From Gemmatimonadaceae bacterium (GTDB lineage Bacteria > Latescibacterota > UBA2968 > UBA8231), in assembly GCA_002726335.1 (NCBI GenBank), contig PBSR01000075.1:1-29331 (forward strand): a DNA stretch of 29,331 nucleotides, given 5' to 3'. The notes beneath the pieces were generated by a model. That model searched no databases, had not been told where the DNA came from, and was given only the letters and a program-made list of their open reading frames with translations. Position 1 is the stretch's first letter. Every line of letters begins with the position of its first letter. Below, in pieces: positions 7,563 to 15,996 of this stretch. The position numbers were made by a program, and so were the translations under genes.

Positions 7563-7962
7563 CCGAATACTGCACGTGGACGGCGCCGTCCCGCCCGTTC
7601 GGCATGCGCCCGCGAACCTGGCTTTTCACCAGCGTCTTGAGCAGGTGTCGGGTACCGGGCACGAGGGCGAGAAAACCGAGAATATCGGTGAGGAACCCCG
7701 GAGTCAGCAGGAGCAGGCCGCCGCCAAGGATGAGTACGCCGTCGAAGATCTCCTCGCCGGGGAACTGAGCTGACCGTACCGCCTCCTGCAGCCGCTGCAG
7801 GGCGCGCAGACCCTGAGCACGGGCCAGCCAGGCACCGGCCGCACCGGTGGCCAGAACGACGGCGATGGTCGGCGCCACCCCGATGCGGCCACCCACCTCG
7901 ACGAGGAGGGCCAGCTCGATGACGGGGACCAGGGCGAACAGCAGGAAGAGTTTGAATAACAT
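7555..7962 (-). CDS. fxsA: FxsA-family inner-membrane protein
   Basis: The 135-residue product has the FxsA layout. It opens with a first membrane segment (LFKLFLLFALVPVIELALLV), then a glycine-rich turn with a second hydrophobic stretch (TIAVVLATGAAGAWLARAQG), an amphipathic linker, the characteristic LILGGGLLLLTPGFLTDILG motif, and a basic cytoplasmic tail. In E. coli FxsA (YjeG) counteracts phage T7 exclusion by the F plasmid; its native role is not known. It is transcribed with yhbY and diverges from comEC, leaving an 80-base spacer with no promoter that I can call confidently. Confidence 0.93.
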   Translation of the reverse strand: MLFKLFLLFALVPVIELALLVEVGGRIGVAPTIAVVLATGAAGAWLARAQGLRALQRLQEAVRSAQFPGEEIFDGVLILGGGLLLLTPGFLTDILGFLALVPGTRHLLKTLVKSQVRGRMPNGRDGAVHVQYSVD

Positions 7963-8042
7963 GATCCTGCGAATATACCCGTGAGGCCGGTCCCGGTCGA
8001 GATGCGCCGCACCCGGGCACGGCGATTGCGGTTCGAGCTCTC

Positions 8043-10469
8043 ATGTCACCGCCATCCCGTCGCCGCCCGGCCCTCTGGATTGCCAGTGCCATGGGGGCCG
8101 GTATCGTCGCTGACGATCTGCTGGCGCCATCTCCCGGCCTGTGGGCAGCTGTCGCCCTCTCTGCCTGGTGGCTGGTTGCCGTCGTCCTGCTTGCCAGTCA
8201 CCATCCCAGGATCAGGACGGGACTGCTGCTGTTGCTGGCGATGACCGCCGGCGGTCTGCGTAGCCATCAGGCCACAAAGCTGTTGCCCCCACACCACGTA
8301 CGCCACCTGACATCATGGGGGGAGCGAGGCCTGCTGATCGGACGGGTGGACGGCAGTCCAGAGCTGCGCGGGGAAGGGGAGAACCAGCGTCTGCGCCTGA
8401 CGCTGCGGGCCGAATCCTGGCAACCGGAGAAAGGGCGGAGACGGAGACTGAGCGGACAGGTGCTGGTCTCGCTCCGCGAGCCGACGATCTCCGTTGACGG
8501 CAATGACAGGCTGCAGCTGCGCTGCCGACTGACGCGTCCGCAGCCGGCTCGCAACCCAGGGGCCTTCGACTACCGACGCTTCCTGGCCCTGCAGGGCGTG
8601 CATGCCACCACGAGTGTCTATCGTGGAGATGCACTGTCGGTGGAGGCGCTGCCTGACCGATGGTGGCGGCAGCAGATCATCGCCCCGCTGCGTCGATCCG
8701 CCAGCCGTTCGCTGGTGGCCCATCTCTCAGGCGCGCCGGCAGGACTGCTGCGCGGCATGCTGCTGGGAGACCGCCACGCCATTCCGGAGGAAGTGGAAAC
8801 GCTCTTCCGTAGGACGGGACTGGCCCACGCTCTCGTCATCAGCGGTCTCCATGTAGGTCTTGTGGCACTCTTCTTCTTCACCGCCTTCCGCATCCTGCGC
8901 CTGCCACCCGCCGCGGCGTACCTGGCCACGACAGCGGTTCTCGTGCTCTATGCTTTCGTCACCGATCTGCAGCCGCCCGTGGTGCGTTCGACGGTCATGG
9001 CCGCCGTGATCATGGTGGGCCGGGTCAGCGGACGTCGCGGCGAGGTGTTCAACTCTCTCGGGCTGGCGGCGTTGGTGATTCTGGCACTGTGGCCGGCGAG
9101 TCTGCTGACCCTGTCCTTCCAGCTGTCATTCGGCGCCACGCTGGCCATCGTCGGGCTCCACGGTCCACTGCGGCGCTGTCTGCCCGGAAGCTGGAGTGAT
9201 GAGGAGCGCTTCGTCGGACGCTGGATCGTGTCGCCTGCCTGCGTGTCCCTGGCGGCGCAGCTGGGTACGGGTCCTTTCATCGCCTGGCATTTCCAGCAGT
9301 TCGCACCGATCTCTCTGCTGGCCAACCTCGTCGTCGTGCCTCTGCTGGGTCTGTGCGTCGGTCTCGGGCTGCTCGCCGTCCTCGGCGGATCGATCTGGCC
9401 ACCCATCGCCTTGCCCTTTGCCGGTGCCAACTACGTGTCGCTCACGGCGCTGATCGAGACCGTCGACGCCTTCGCCCGTGTGCCGCCCCTGACGACACCC
9501 CGGCCGGAGCCGTTGTTTCTCGGATGTGCGGCGCTAGCCCTGGTTCTTGTCACCCGCGCGGCAACCAGCCGGCGCGCCCGTGTGGCCCTGCTCCTGCTGC
9601 TGTTGGGTTGGGCCAATCTGTCACTGTGGTCGCAGCTGCTGAGGCCGCGGCAGCTGGAGATCGTGTTCCTGGACGTCGACCAGGGGGACAGCGCCTTCCT
9701 CCACTTTCCCGGCGGGCGCACGATGATCATCGACGCCGGGATCCGCAGTCGCCGTATCGATTTCGGCGAACGGGTCGTGACACCCTTCCTCCGGCATCGG
9801 GGGATCACGCGCGTGGATGTCGTCATCGCCTCACATCCGCATGCGGATCACATCGGCGGCCTCGTGCACCTTCTGGAGGAAGTCGAGGTGGGACACTACG
9901 TGGACAGCGGCCAACAGTACGACACGTGGACGGCAAGACGGGTACACGAGCTGATCGCGGAGCGGGGGATCAGCTACCATCGCGTGCGTGCCGGCGACAG
10001 TCTTGCGGGCCTGAACGGTGTGGCCGGCCTCGTTCTGCACCCCACCGAAGACTTCGTCACCGAAGAGGGACGGTCTCCTCATGGCCTCAACAACGGCTCT
10101 GTGGCTCTGCGCCTGAACTACGGCGGCGCCGGTATCCTGTTCACGGGAGACATCGAGGCGGAAACGGAACCGGCCATGCAGGCGTGGCGGGAGCGTCTGC
10201 GGGCAGATGTTCTCAAGGGTGCTCACCACGGCTCGCGCACGTCATCAGGGCCAGGCTTTCTGGACGCTGTCGATCCCCGCCTGGCCATCCTCTCGGTGGG
10301 TGCCCGCAACAAGTTCGGACACCCGGCGGCGGAGGTGTTGGCGCGCCTCGCCGAGCGTGGCACGGCAGTCTACCGTACCGACGGCTGTGGCGCTGTGAGT
10401 CTGTACATCGATGTGGAGGGGGGACTGCAGGTGGAGCCCATGGTCGGCGAGACGTGCGTCGGCGACTGA
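8043..10469 (+). CDS. comEC: ComEC/Rec2-family DNA internalization channel
   Basis: The 808-residue protein has the full three-part ComEC architecture. Residues about 1-200 hold membrane helices followed by the soluble OB-like domain (DUF4131), closing with the family hallmark NPGAFDYRRFLALQGV near 170-185. A Competence domain of many membrane helices follows (about 220-520), starting with the conserved ALVISGLHVGLVALF. The C-terminal metallo-beta-lactamase-like domain (about 535-800) has DVDQGDSAF and the metal-binding SHPHADHIGG near 595-603, then GAHHGS. ComEC carries single-stranded DNA across the inner membrane in natural transformation, and the MBL domain is thought to degrade the non-transported strand. 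The retained HxHxDH motif suggests the nuclease is active. It stands alone on the plus strand, and its stop is 11 bases from a convergent gene. Confidence 0.96.
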   Translation: MSPPSRRRPALWIASAMGAGIVADDLLAPSPGLWAAVALSAWWLVAVVLLASHHPRIRTGLLLLLAMTAGGLRSHQATKLLPPHHVRHLTSWGERGLLIGRVDGSPELRGEGENQRLRLTLRAESWQPEKGRRRRLSGQVLVSLREPTISVDGNDRLQLRCRLTRPQPARNPGAFDYRRFLALQGVHATTSVYRGDALSVEALPDRWWRQQIIAPLRRSASRSLVAHLSGAPAGLLRGMLLGDRHAIPEEVETLFRRTGLAHALVISGLHVGLVALFFFTAFRILRLPPAAAYLATTAVLVLYAFVTDLQPPVVRSTVMAAVIMVGRVSGRRGEVFNSLGLAALVILALWPASLLTLSFQLSFGATLAIVGLHGPLRRCLPGSWSDEERFVGRWIVSPACVSLAAQLGTGPFIAWHFQQFAPISLLANLVVVPLLGLCVGLGLLAVLGGSIWPPIALPFAGANYVSLTALIETVDAFARVPPLTTPRPEPLFLGCAALALVLVTRAATSRRARVALLLLLLGWANLSLWSQLLRPRQLEIVFLDVDQGDSAFLHFPGGRTMIIDAGIRSRRIDFGERVVTPFLRHRGITRVDVVIASHPHADHIGGLVHLLEEVEVGHYVDSGQQYDTWTARRVHELIAERGISYHRVRAGDSLAGLNGVAGLVLHPTEDFVTEEGRSPHGLNNGSVALRLNYGGAGILFTGDIEAETEPAMQAWRERLRADVLKGAHHGSRTSSGPGFLDAVDPRLAILSVGARNKFGHPAAEVLARLAERGTAVYRTDGCGAVSLYIDVEGGLQVEPMVGETCVGD

Positions 10470-10480
10470 GCAGATGCAGG

Positions 10481-11620
10481 CTACCAGGTGGGAACGCCGA
10501 TCCCCCGGCCTTCGCTGCGGCGTCGGGCGAGCTTGACGATCTCCTGGTTGGAATCGGTGAGAGCCGTCTCGAAGATGTGGGGGTGCTGCGCCGGGTCGAG
10601 GCGGTCCAGATGTCGCACGAGAGCCATCCGCACGTGGACCTCGGGATCTGACAGCCCCTCCCAGAGCCAGCGGCTGCATCCTTCTCTGTTATGTACGGCA
10701 AGCACCTCCAGGGCGGCTGCCCGCAACCTGCGGTCACCGTCGGCCGCCAGATCCTCTACGAGGAAGGGGTTCACTCTCTCACAGTGAGCCGCCAGGGTCT
10801 GCAGGGCTGACACCGATACGTCCACATCCTCGTCGTCGACCAGCATCAGGCACCACTCGACAAGATCGGCGGGAGCCTCGATCGAGGTCAGCAGACGCAG
10901 TCCGCGCACCCGCCGGCGGGGCTTGTGGGAGGCCAGGCAGACCAGCGCTTCGGCCTCCACATCCTCGTCGGCTTCATCAGATGCACTGCCAGACGCCGCC
11001 TTTGTGTGCGGGATCAGTGTAGACAGGTCGCCGGCGGCGGAGCCGCGGTAGCGGAGGCTGCGCATGTGTGTGGGATCGACGGCGACACCATCGAAGAAGT
11101 CGGGAAGCCAGCGCGAGGCGACCTCGGCGACTTCGGCCGCGGAGATCTCCCTGTTGGGATTGGCCGCGACCCGGCTCTGGATCCACCCGGACAGGCGCCG
11201 CACGCCTGGGTGCCTGCGGCTCACCCCCCGATGGGCGGGCAGCTCCAGGAGTCGGTTGATCCAGCGGGCCAGACCGGCCGGTTCATCGGGCAGGTTGACG
11301 GAGAAGGAAGAGCGCCGCAGGTCGCTCGGCGAGTCACACAGAACCGCCGCCGGCACGGGCCCACGGATCGACAGGATACCGCGGGCGTGGAAGACCCGGC
11401 CCCCACCGATGAGGCCCGCCAGGGAGCCGATGTCGATTTCACAGGTGAGGACCTCAGGCTTTTCGGCGGAGCCGCCTGACGACTTGTGGCGTGCCCGGCG
11501 TTCGGCGATGGACCGGCTGCGGGCGAACCAGACACGTTTGGATGGGGGACGCGGTTCAAACCCGTTGGTACGGATGAGCCGGGCTCGCCGGCGCGTGGTG
11601 CCATGGTAGAAAACCGCCAT
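10481..11620 (-). CDS. ADP-ribosyltransferase-like domain fused to HEAT repeats
   Basis: The 379-residue product has two parts. Residues 1 to about 110 open with VFYHGTT, then RARLIRTNGFEPRPPSKRVWFARS. This is the pattern of the PARP/Tpt1-like ADP-ribosyltransferase fold: an HGT strand (His6-Gly7-Thr8), a helix ending in GF, and an aromatic-Phe-Ala strand (Trp31-Phe32-Ala33, where family members usually show Y-F-A or Y-F). A catalytic glutamate is not obvious. Residues about 215-370 are HEAT-like helical pairs (ALVCLASHKPRRRVRGLRLL, VSVSALQTLAAHCE, RAAALEVLAVH, VRMALVRHLDRL). It follows the THUMP methyltransferase gene by 25 bases with no strong Shine-Dalgarno sequence. Catalytic activity and target are unknown. 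The N-terminal call is a motif-level inference; the HEAT call is safer. Confidence 0.6.
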   Translation of the reverse strand: MAVFYHGTTRRRARLIRTNGFEPRPPSKRVWFARSRSIAERRARHKSSGGSAEKPEVLTCEIDIGSLAGLIGGGRVFHARGILSIRGPVPAAVLCDSPSDLRRSSFSVNLPDEPAGLARWINRLLELPAHRGVSRRHPGVRRLSGWIQSRVAANPNREISAAEVAEVASRWLPDFFDGVAVDPTHMRSLRYRGSAAGDLSTLIPHTKAASGSASDEADEDVEAEALVCLASHKPRRRVRGLRLLTSIEAPADLVEWCLMLVDDEDVDVSVSALQTLAAHCERVNPFLVEDLAADGDRRLRAAALEVLAVHNREGCSRWLWEGLSDPEVHVRMALVRHLDRLDPAQHPHIFETALTDSNQEIVKLARRRSEGRGIGVPTW

Positions 11621-11645
11621 GAAGCCAATGGTTGCACAGCGACTG

Positions 11646-12794
11646 CTACAGTGTCAAATCCACGACACTGCGCCGCTCCATGACATAGACGCGCGGAAAG
11701 ATGCCGCCCGTCTCGACGACCCGGACGTGGTTGCGCCGGAAGTGGTCGTGAGGGTGGTTCGCCCGGTCGATGACGCCGCGCTTCCAGGCGAGAAACACCA
11801 GCAGACCTCCGGGCTTCAGCAGGTGGGAGGCCGCGTCGAGGACGCGGCTGTAGAAGGCGAGGAAATCCATGCCGCGGCCGAGACGCACGCCGAAGGGTGG
11901 GTTGGTGACGATGGCGTCGAAGCTTGCCTCGGAGTGGATCCCGGCCAGGTCGGCGACGTCGAGGTGCTGCACATCGATGCGCTGATCGAGGCCGGCGGCG
12001 GTCACGTTCAGGCGGGCGCCGTCGACGGCGCGTGCGGAGTAGTCGCTGGCGACGATTTCGAGGTCGGGAAACACCTGGGCCGCCTCGATGGGGATCGTGG
12101 CTGAGCCACAGAACGGATCGAGGATCCTGCCGCAGGACAGGCGGGCAAACCGCAGCATGGCGTAGGCCACGTTCGACTTGATCGCCCCGTGCGGGTTAAA
12201 GCACCGCTGCTTGCGTCGGCTCAGGGACTCGCCGGTGAGCTGGATCCCTACCAGGCACTGTGCGCCGATGACGTCGACACGGACCTCGCAATCAGGCTCG
12301 TCCAGGTCGACGGCCAGTCCGTACCTGGCCACCAACGTGGCGCCCGCCCGCTGCTGCACATCCATACTGCCGTACGGGTGGTTCCCCGAGCGTCGCGTGG
12401 TGATGCGGAAGCTCCCGTCGCCTGCCTCGAGAGCAGGAACACCGTGAAGTGTCAGCTGGGCGGCGATTCTGTCGAGATCACCCTCGCCGTTTGGGGACAG
12501 GTCGAAGCCGTACATCGGACGAACGACATGGTGCACGGAGCGCAGGCGAAGGGCGGCGGCCTCGATGTCGGTGCCCACTCGTGGCAGCCACGTGATGATG
12601 TTGCCGCTGAAGCCCAGGGGCTTGAGTTCGACTTCGAGGTCGGCGGCGGGGATGCCGATTGCGGCGAGTCGCTCGCAGAATTCGTCGGCCACCACGTCCT
12701 CGAGCCCCGGGTTCGTCGTGAACCAGAGGGCTTCACAGGCGTCCGGGTGGGACGCCAATCTCTCCAGCAGACCGGTACGGGCCCGCCAGGTCAC
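11646..12794 (-). CDS. THUMP-domain RNA (guanine-N2)-methyltransferase, Trm14/RlmL type
   Basis: The 382-residue protein looks like a THUMP-containing Rossmann-fold methyltransferase that modifies guanosine N2 in tRNA or 23S rRNA. The N-terminal 25-190 region has the form of an NFLD-THUMP module (ALWFTTNPGLEDVVADEF, then a strand ending in DCEVRVDVIGAQCLVGI). The SAM-binding motif is DPFCGSATIPIEAA (226-239) and the catalytic motif IV is TNPPFG (297-302), the form seen in N2-guanine methyltransferases. ESLSRRKQR before the catalytic domain is also typical. Whether the target is tRNA G6/G10 (Trm14/TrmG10) or rRNA (RlmL N-terminal half) cannot be told. The ATG overlaps the preceding gene's stop by four bases (ATGA). 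Confidence 0.88.
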   Translation of the reverse strand: MTWRARTGLLERLASHPDACEALWFTTNPGLEDVVADEFCERLAAIGIPAADLEVELKPLGFSGNIITWLPRVGTDIEAAALRLRSVHHVVRPMYGFDLSPNGEGDLDRIAAQLTLHGVPALEAGDGSFRITTRRSGNHPYGSMDVQQRAGATLVARYGLAVDLDEPDCEVRVDVIGAQCLVGIQLTGESLSRRKQRCFNPHGAIKSNVAYAMLRFARLSCGRILDPFCGSATIPIEAAQVFPDLEIVASDYSARAVDGARLNVTAAGLDQRIDVQHLDVADLAGIHSEASFDAIVTNPPFGVRLGRGMDFLAFYSRVLDAASHLLKPGGLLVFLAWKRGVIDRANHPHDHFRRNHVRVVETGGIFPRVYVMERRSVVDLTL

Positions 12795-13750
12795 CGCGTT
12801 TCGAAGTGCCCGTCGACCCGCTCGAAGATCAGATCGGAGATCTCTTCAAAGAAATCGTCGAGTTCGTTCGTCGACGCCGAACCGTGTTCACGGGTACAAT
12901 GGGACAGCGTGCTCTGCCAGACGCTGCCCCCGGTCTCGGTGGCCAGCAGGCTGGCGTTGACATCCATGCAGGGCATGAGATCCGCGTTCGTACCGCCGAA
13001 GCGCAGGCTCAGAACGCTGATCCGCAGGTTGTACTGTGGGTCGATCAGAGGCGTGACGTTGCGGTCCCGGACGGCATACTGTACCCCGCGTGAGGCCGGC
13101 AGGCGGCGCACGACCCGGGGCACAACAAAGCGTTGCACGTCACGCACGGACTCGCGCACAAAGGCCTCTTCGTCGGTGTCGAAGAATATGTAGAGCGGGT
13201 CGAGGTTGAACTCGTAGGGATCGGTCCAGCCACTGACCATCAGGCCCACCGGTTCCGGTGCCCACTCCGTGGTCGTGTCGATCACACCGTGGGCGACCAG
13301 GCGTCTGGCGAACAACTCGGCCTCCGTCTCGGGCACCCGTGCCTCATGGGCCGCCCAGCGGATGCCGGTACCGACCAGGTAGTCGCTGTCGGATTGCAGA
13401 ATGCGGCTGGAGATGCCCGACAGCTCGCGGACCAGACGCTTCACCTGGCGCTCGGACATGGTGTCGGCGCGGAGCCCCAGAGCGGTCTGCCAGGCAGCCG
13501 GATTGGAGTCGTGCAGGTCAGCGAAGTCCTCGAGGCGTATCTGCAGATGGCGGCGTACCTGCGACGACGTACGGGACGTGCGATCACCGATGTCGTCGAA
13601 CAGCCGGACAGCGTGCACCGGATCGGCGCTGGCAAGGCGGGCGTCGAGCAGGACGAGGGCTTCCTGCAGCACCGTGTCCTGTACGACCCCGGTGGCGGCT
13701 AGAGGAAGAGCCCAGAAGACGGCGAGAAAACCAATGATTCGAGTTGTCAT
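12791..13750 (-). CDS. Exported protein of unknown function
   Basis: The 319-residue product has a signal peptide (MTTRIIGFLAVFWALPLAATG) without a lipobox cysteine. The first half is helical and Arg-rich. The second half (about 165-310) alternates strands and helices: VGLMVSGW, YNLRISVLSLRFGG, DVNASLLATETGGSVWQSTL and a final amphipathic helix DELDDFF-like. The phrase pattern of a regulated strand, then LLATETG.SVW, then a helix recalls CsgG/LpoB/FlgT-like domains, where a strand is followed by a residue set for multimer contacts. That resemblance is weak and I do not assign a family. It begins a translationally coupled pair with the methyltransferase, which is an odd pairing of envelope and RNA-modification functions and may be only convenience. 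Confidence 0.65.
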   Translation of the reverse strand: MTTRIIGFLAVFWALPLAATGVVQDTVLQEALVLLDARLASADPVHAVRLFDDIGDRTSRTSSQVRRHLQIRLEDFADLHDSNPAAWQTALGLRADTMSERQVKRLVRELSGISSRILQSDSDYLVGTGIRWAAHEARVPETEAELFARRLVAHGVIDTTTEWAPEPVGLMVSGWTDPYEFNLDPLYIFFDTDEEAFVRESVRDVQRFVVPRVVRRLPASRGVQYAVRDRNVTPLIDPQYNLRISVLSLRFGGTNADLMPCMDVNASLLATETGGSVWQSTLSHCTREHGSASTNELDDFFEEISDLIFERVDGHFETR

Positions 13751-13800
13751 AGAAGTAGCAATATAAAGGACGCGGAAACCGGCGAAACCGACAGGGCTTG

Positions 13801-14991
13801 TTACACGTGAGGCACGACGAGGAGGGGGACGTGCATCTCCCGGCTCGTCAGACCCGCATGGCAGCCGTAGTGCGCATAGGTGCCGCGACCGTAGTCGTAG
13901 AGGAACTGCACGCCCTCACCGGCAAGCACGATGGTGTCACCGATGCGGGAGGACAGACCGTCGCAGGATCCGCCAAACCAACCGTCGGCGATGGCGTCAT
14001 CGGTGGAGATGGCCAGCTGCAGGGAGCCTGCCAGCGCGGCATCGGCCGACACGCGATCCACGTCGACGCCGCTCAGGTAGAGCGCGCGTCGGCCCCCACC
14101 GGGAGGCCGGTTCAACGATGCTTTGAGATCCCCCTGCACAGAATGGGCGGCTTCGGGACGCAGGGCGGTCTGCCCATGGTCGGCCACGACGGCGAGAGTG
14201 CATCCGTAGCGGCTGCAGATGTCGGCCACTTTGCCCAGCATGAGATCGATGAATTCCATCTCCTCCAGGCATGCCGACGAAGGCGAATCCCCGTGGTGGG
14301 GGCCATGAAAGTGGGACAGCGTGTCGATGAGCGGCCAGTACAGGGAGTAGAAGGCAGGTCCCTCGGCACCCGCCAGCGCCTGTTCCAACTGGTAGGAAAT
14401 CTGCGACAGGCCGCCATAGCCGGCGAAGCGGGCACCCTCGGCAAGCAGGTTGGTAAAGGATGTCCCCTCAAAAGCGAAGTCTGTGATCAGCGTCGACGAC
14501 ACGCCGGCAGCACGGAGACGTTCATAGATCGTCGGCACGCGGCGCACCAGTTCCTCCGTGATCGGCACGTCAGTGCCGAGGGGACAGAACGTGAGCATGT
14601 TGACGACGGCACCCAACTCCTCGAACCAGAGCATGTGTCCGAGAACGCCATGTATCGCCGGGGGGCAGGCCGTGGCCAGGCTGCTGAGGGCGGCTGTCGT
14701 GGTCGATGGAAACACCGATGTGAGACGCTGAACGCCAAGGGGGGCCGCCTCGATGAGTCCCGCCAGCCGGGGCACGCGACCGGAGGCAACAGCGGCCTCG
14801 AGCTGAGACCAGCCAAGAGCGTCGAGGACCAGCAACACCGTGCCGTTGGCACCCACCAGGCCACCTGGCGGCAACAGGTCTGTACGCAGCGGCACGGCAG
14901 GCGATTCGACACCAAAAGCCTCGAGGATCGAGGCTGCGACGTTGACGATGCTGCCACCACCGTAGTCGGGGAGGACCAGCTGATCGTCCAT
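13801..14991 (-). CDS. Alkaline-phosphatase-superfamily nucleotide pyrophosphatase/phosphodiesterase
   Basis: The 396-residue protein shows the nucleotide pyrophosphatase/phosphodiesterase (PF01663-type) pattern. The first metal ligand is in VLLVLDALGW. The nucleophile region is SVFPSTTTAALSSLATACPP, with a Thr or Ser in the position that is phosphorylated. The later motifs are YWPLIDTLSHFHGP (Asp and His ligands), VVADHGQ (Asp-His pair) and HYGCHAGL near the C-terminus. It has no signal peptide, so it may be cytoplasmic, unlike many relatives. I chose the ATG at 14991; an upstream in-frame TTG at 15006 would overlap the preceding GNAT gene by ten bases. The substrate could be a nucleotide, a phosphonate-like molecule or a phosphodiester and cannot be told from sequence. 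It lies five bases after the GNAT gene, so co-expression is likely. Confidence 0.85.
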   Translation of the reverse strand: MDDQLVLPDYGGGSIVNVAASILEAFGVESPAVPLRTDLLPPGGLVGANGTVLLVLDALGWSQLEAAVASGRVPRLAGLIEAAPLGVQRLTSVFPSTTTAALSSLATACPPAIHGVLGHMLWFEELGAVVNMLTFCPLGTDVPITEELVRRVPTIYERLRAAGVSSTLITDFAFEGTSFTNLLAEGARFAGYGGLSQISYQLEQALAGAEGPAFYSLYWPLIDTLSHFHGPHHGDSPSSACLEEMEFIDLMLGKVADICSRYGCTLAVVADHGQTALRPEAAHSVQGDLKASLNRPPGGGRRALYLSGVDVDRVSADAALAGSLQLAISTDDAIADGWFGGSCDGLSSRIGDTIVLAGEGVQFLYDYGRGTYAHYGCHAGLTSREMHVPLLVVPHV

Positions 14992-14996
14992 GCCAG

Positions 14997-15623
14997 TCAA
15001 AGGCAAGAGGGCAGTTCGAACCAGTAGCGCAGCTTCCGGACCTCTTCTCCGGCACGTCCCTCGGCGCGGGCGACGACATCGTCCATGAGCATTCCCGACT
15101 CGAAGACGCCACCGTTGCCTTCGATGATCAGACGGGAGGCGGCGTTGTCCTCATCGCATGTCACCAGGACTCGCTCGAGGCCGAGTTCGCCGCACTTCTC
15201 AAGGGCCAGCTGCAGCACCCGTCGTCCGTAGCCCTGGCGCCGCCGAGTGGGTCGGATGCTGTAGCCGATGTGGCCGCCGTAGGTGATGAGATAGGGTGTG
15301 CCCAGTTCGGGCCGGATCGAAGACTGGCCGACGTAGCAGCCGGCGTCGACGAGCCAGTAGACGCAGTCCCGGTAGCCGGCCTGACGCACACGGTCTTCGT
15401 CCGACATGCGTCGGAGATCTTCCACGAAGGTGGGGAAATCGCGTTGCAGACGGGGGACGTCAAAGCCGAGAAAAGAGGCGTAGGTGGAGTCCAGCCGGCC
15501 TTCCCCGGCAAACTCACCGGCACCCTCGATGAAGCTGTCGCGGTAGCCGACGTCGGGGACCTGCAGTGTACAGGCGTCGTGTTCACCCCGGGAGGGATCG
15601 GCGATGCGTGCTTCCACGGTCAT
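14997..15623 (-). CDS. GNAT-family N-acetyltransferase
   Basis: The 208-residue product has a C-terminal GNAT fold. GHIGYSIRPTRRRQGYGRRV is the beta-4/alpha-3 segment with the acetyl-CoA pyrophosphate-binding RRQGYG loop, and LERVLVTCDEDNAASRLIIE leads into the conserved NGG turn. This form is common in GNATs annotated as acting on small molecules or peptides. The N-terminal half (about 20-100) is an extension that ends in YWLVDAGCYVGQSSIRPEL, the beta-2/beta-3 hairpin. The acceptor substrate is unknown. It is the first gene of a unit with the phosphodiesterase. The ATG is preceded by only a weak ribosome-binding sequence. Confidence 0.87.
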   Translation of the reverse strand: MTVEARIADPSRGEHDACTLQVPDVGYRDSFIEGAGEFAGEGRLDSTYASFLGFDVPRLQRDFPTFVEDLRRMSDEDRVRQAGYRDCVYWLVDAGCYVGQSSIRPELGTPYLITYGGHIGYSIRPTRRRQGYGRRVLQLALEKCGELGLERVLVTCDEDNAASRLIIEGNGGVFESGMLMDDVVARAEGRAGEEVRKLRYWFELPSCL

Positions 15624-15691
15624 AGCGACTCAAGCTATGGAACCGTTAAGGTCGTCGCCAACGTTGCCGTCGATCTGGCTGCCGGCGGGTG

Positions 15692-15874
15692 CTATTGTGG
15701 CGGACCGTAACCCGGCGCCTCGCTGGTCGGTTCGCCAGCAGTCCTGACGGGCTGGCGGCCGCCGTACATGTCGGCCAGGACGAGGACGGCTCCTACGAGG
15801 ACAGCAACAACGACGTAGATATAGCCGACATCAGCGAACCAGTGTTTCCAGCCGGTACGACGGTCCATATTCAT
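15692..15874 (-). CDS. 60-residue single-pass membrane protein
   Basis: The ATG at 15874 is supported by a good Shine-Dalgarno sequence (AGGAGG nine bases upstream) and gives a 60-residue product. Residues 1-16 are polar and basic (MNMDRRTGWKHWFADV). Residues about 17-36 are one hydrophobic helix (GYIYVVVAVLVGAVLVLA). The tail from DMYGGRQPVR onwards is proline- and glycine-rich. There is no lipobox and no recognisable family. The positive-inside rule suggests an N-in, C-out topology, though the tail also has Arg residues. It lies downstream of the terminator that closes the sigma-like gene, so it needs its own promoter or read-through; I could not identify a convincing one. A longer upstream frame overlaps the terminator hairpin and is unlikely. 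Confidence 0.6.
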   Translation of the reverse strand: MNMDRRTGWKHWFADVGYIYVVVAVLVGAVLVLADMYGGRQPVRTAGEPTSEAPGYGPPQ

Positions 15875-15933
15875 GGACAACACCCTCCTGCACAGGGCCG
15901 CCTGCGCATCGATGCAGTTGGCATAACTAAAGC

Positions 15934-15972
15934 GGGGGTGGCGGAACGGTGTCAACACCGCCCGCCACCCCC
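15934..15972 (-). terminator. Strong hairpin terminator after the sigma-like gene
   Basis: An 11-base perfect stem, GGGGGTGGCGG (15934-15944) with CCGCCACCCCC (15962-15972), encloses a second 6-base stem, CGGTGT (15947-15952) with ACACCG (15955-15960), and a two-base loop. On the minus strand the hairpin starts 24 bases after the sigma-like stop and is followed by GCTTTAGTT, a partly U-rich tail. This is one of the most stable structures in the window. Confidence 0.75.
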
Positions 15973-15996
15973 ACACGTGGTGCTGGACCATCTCAT

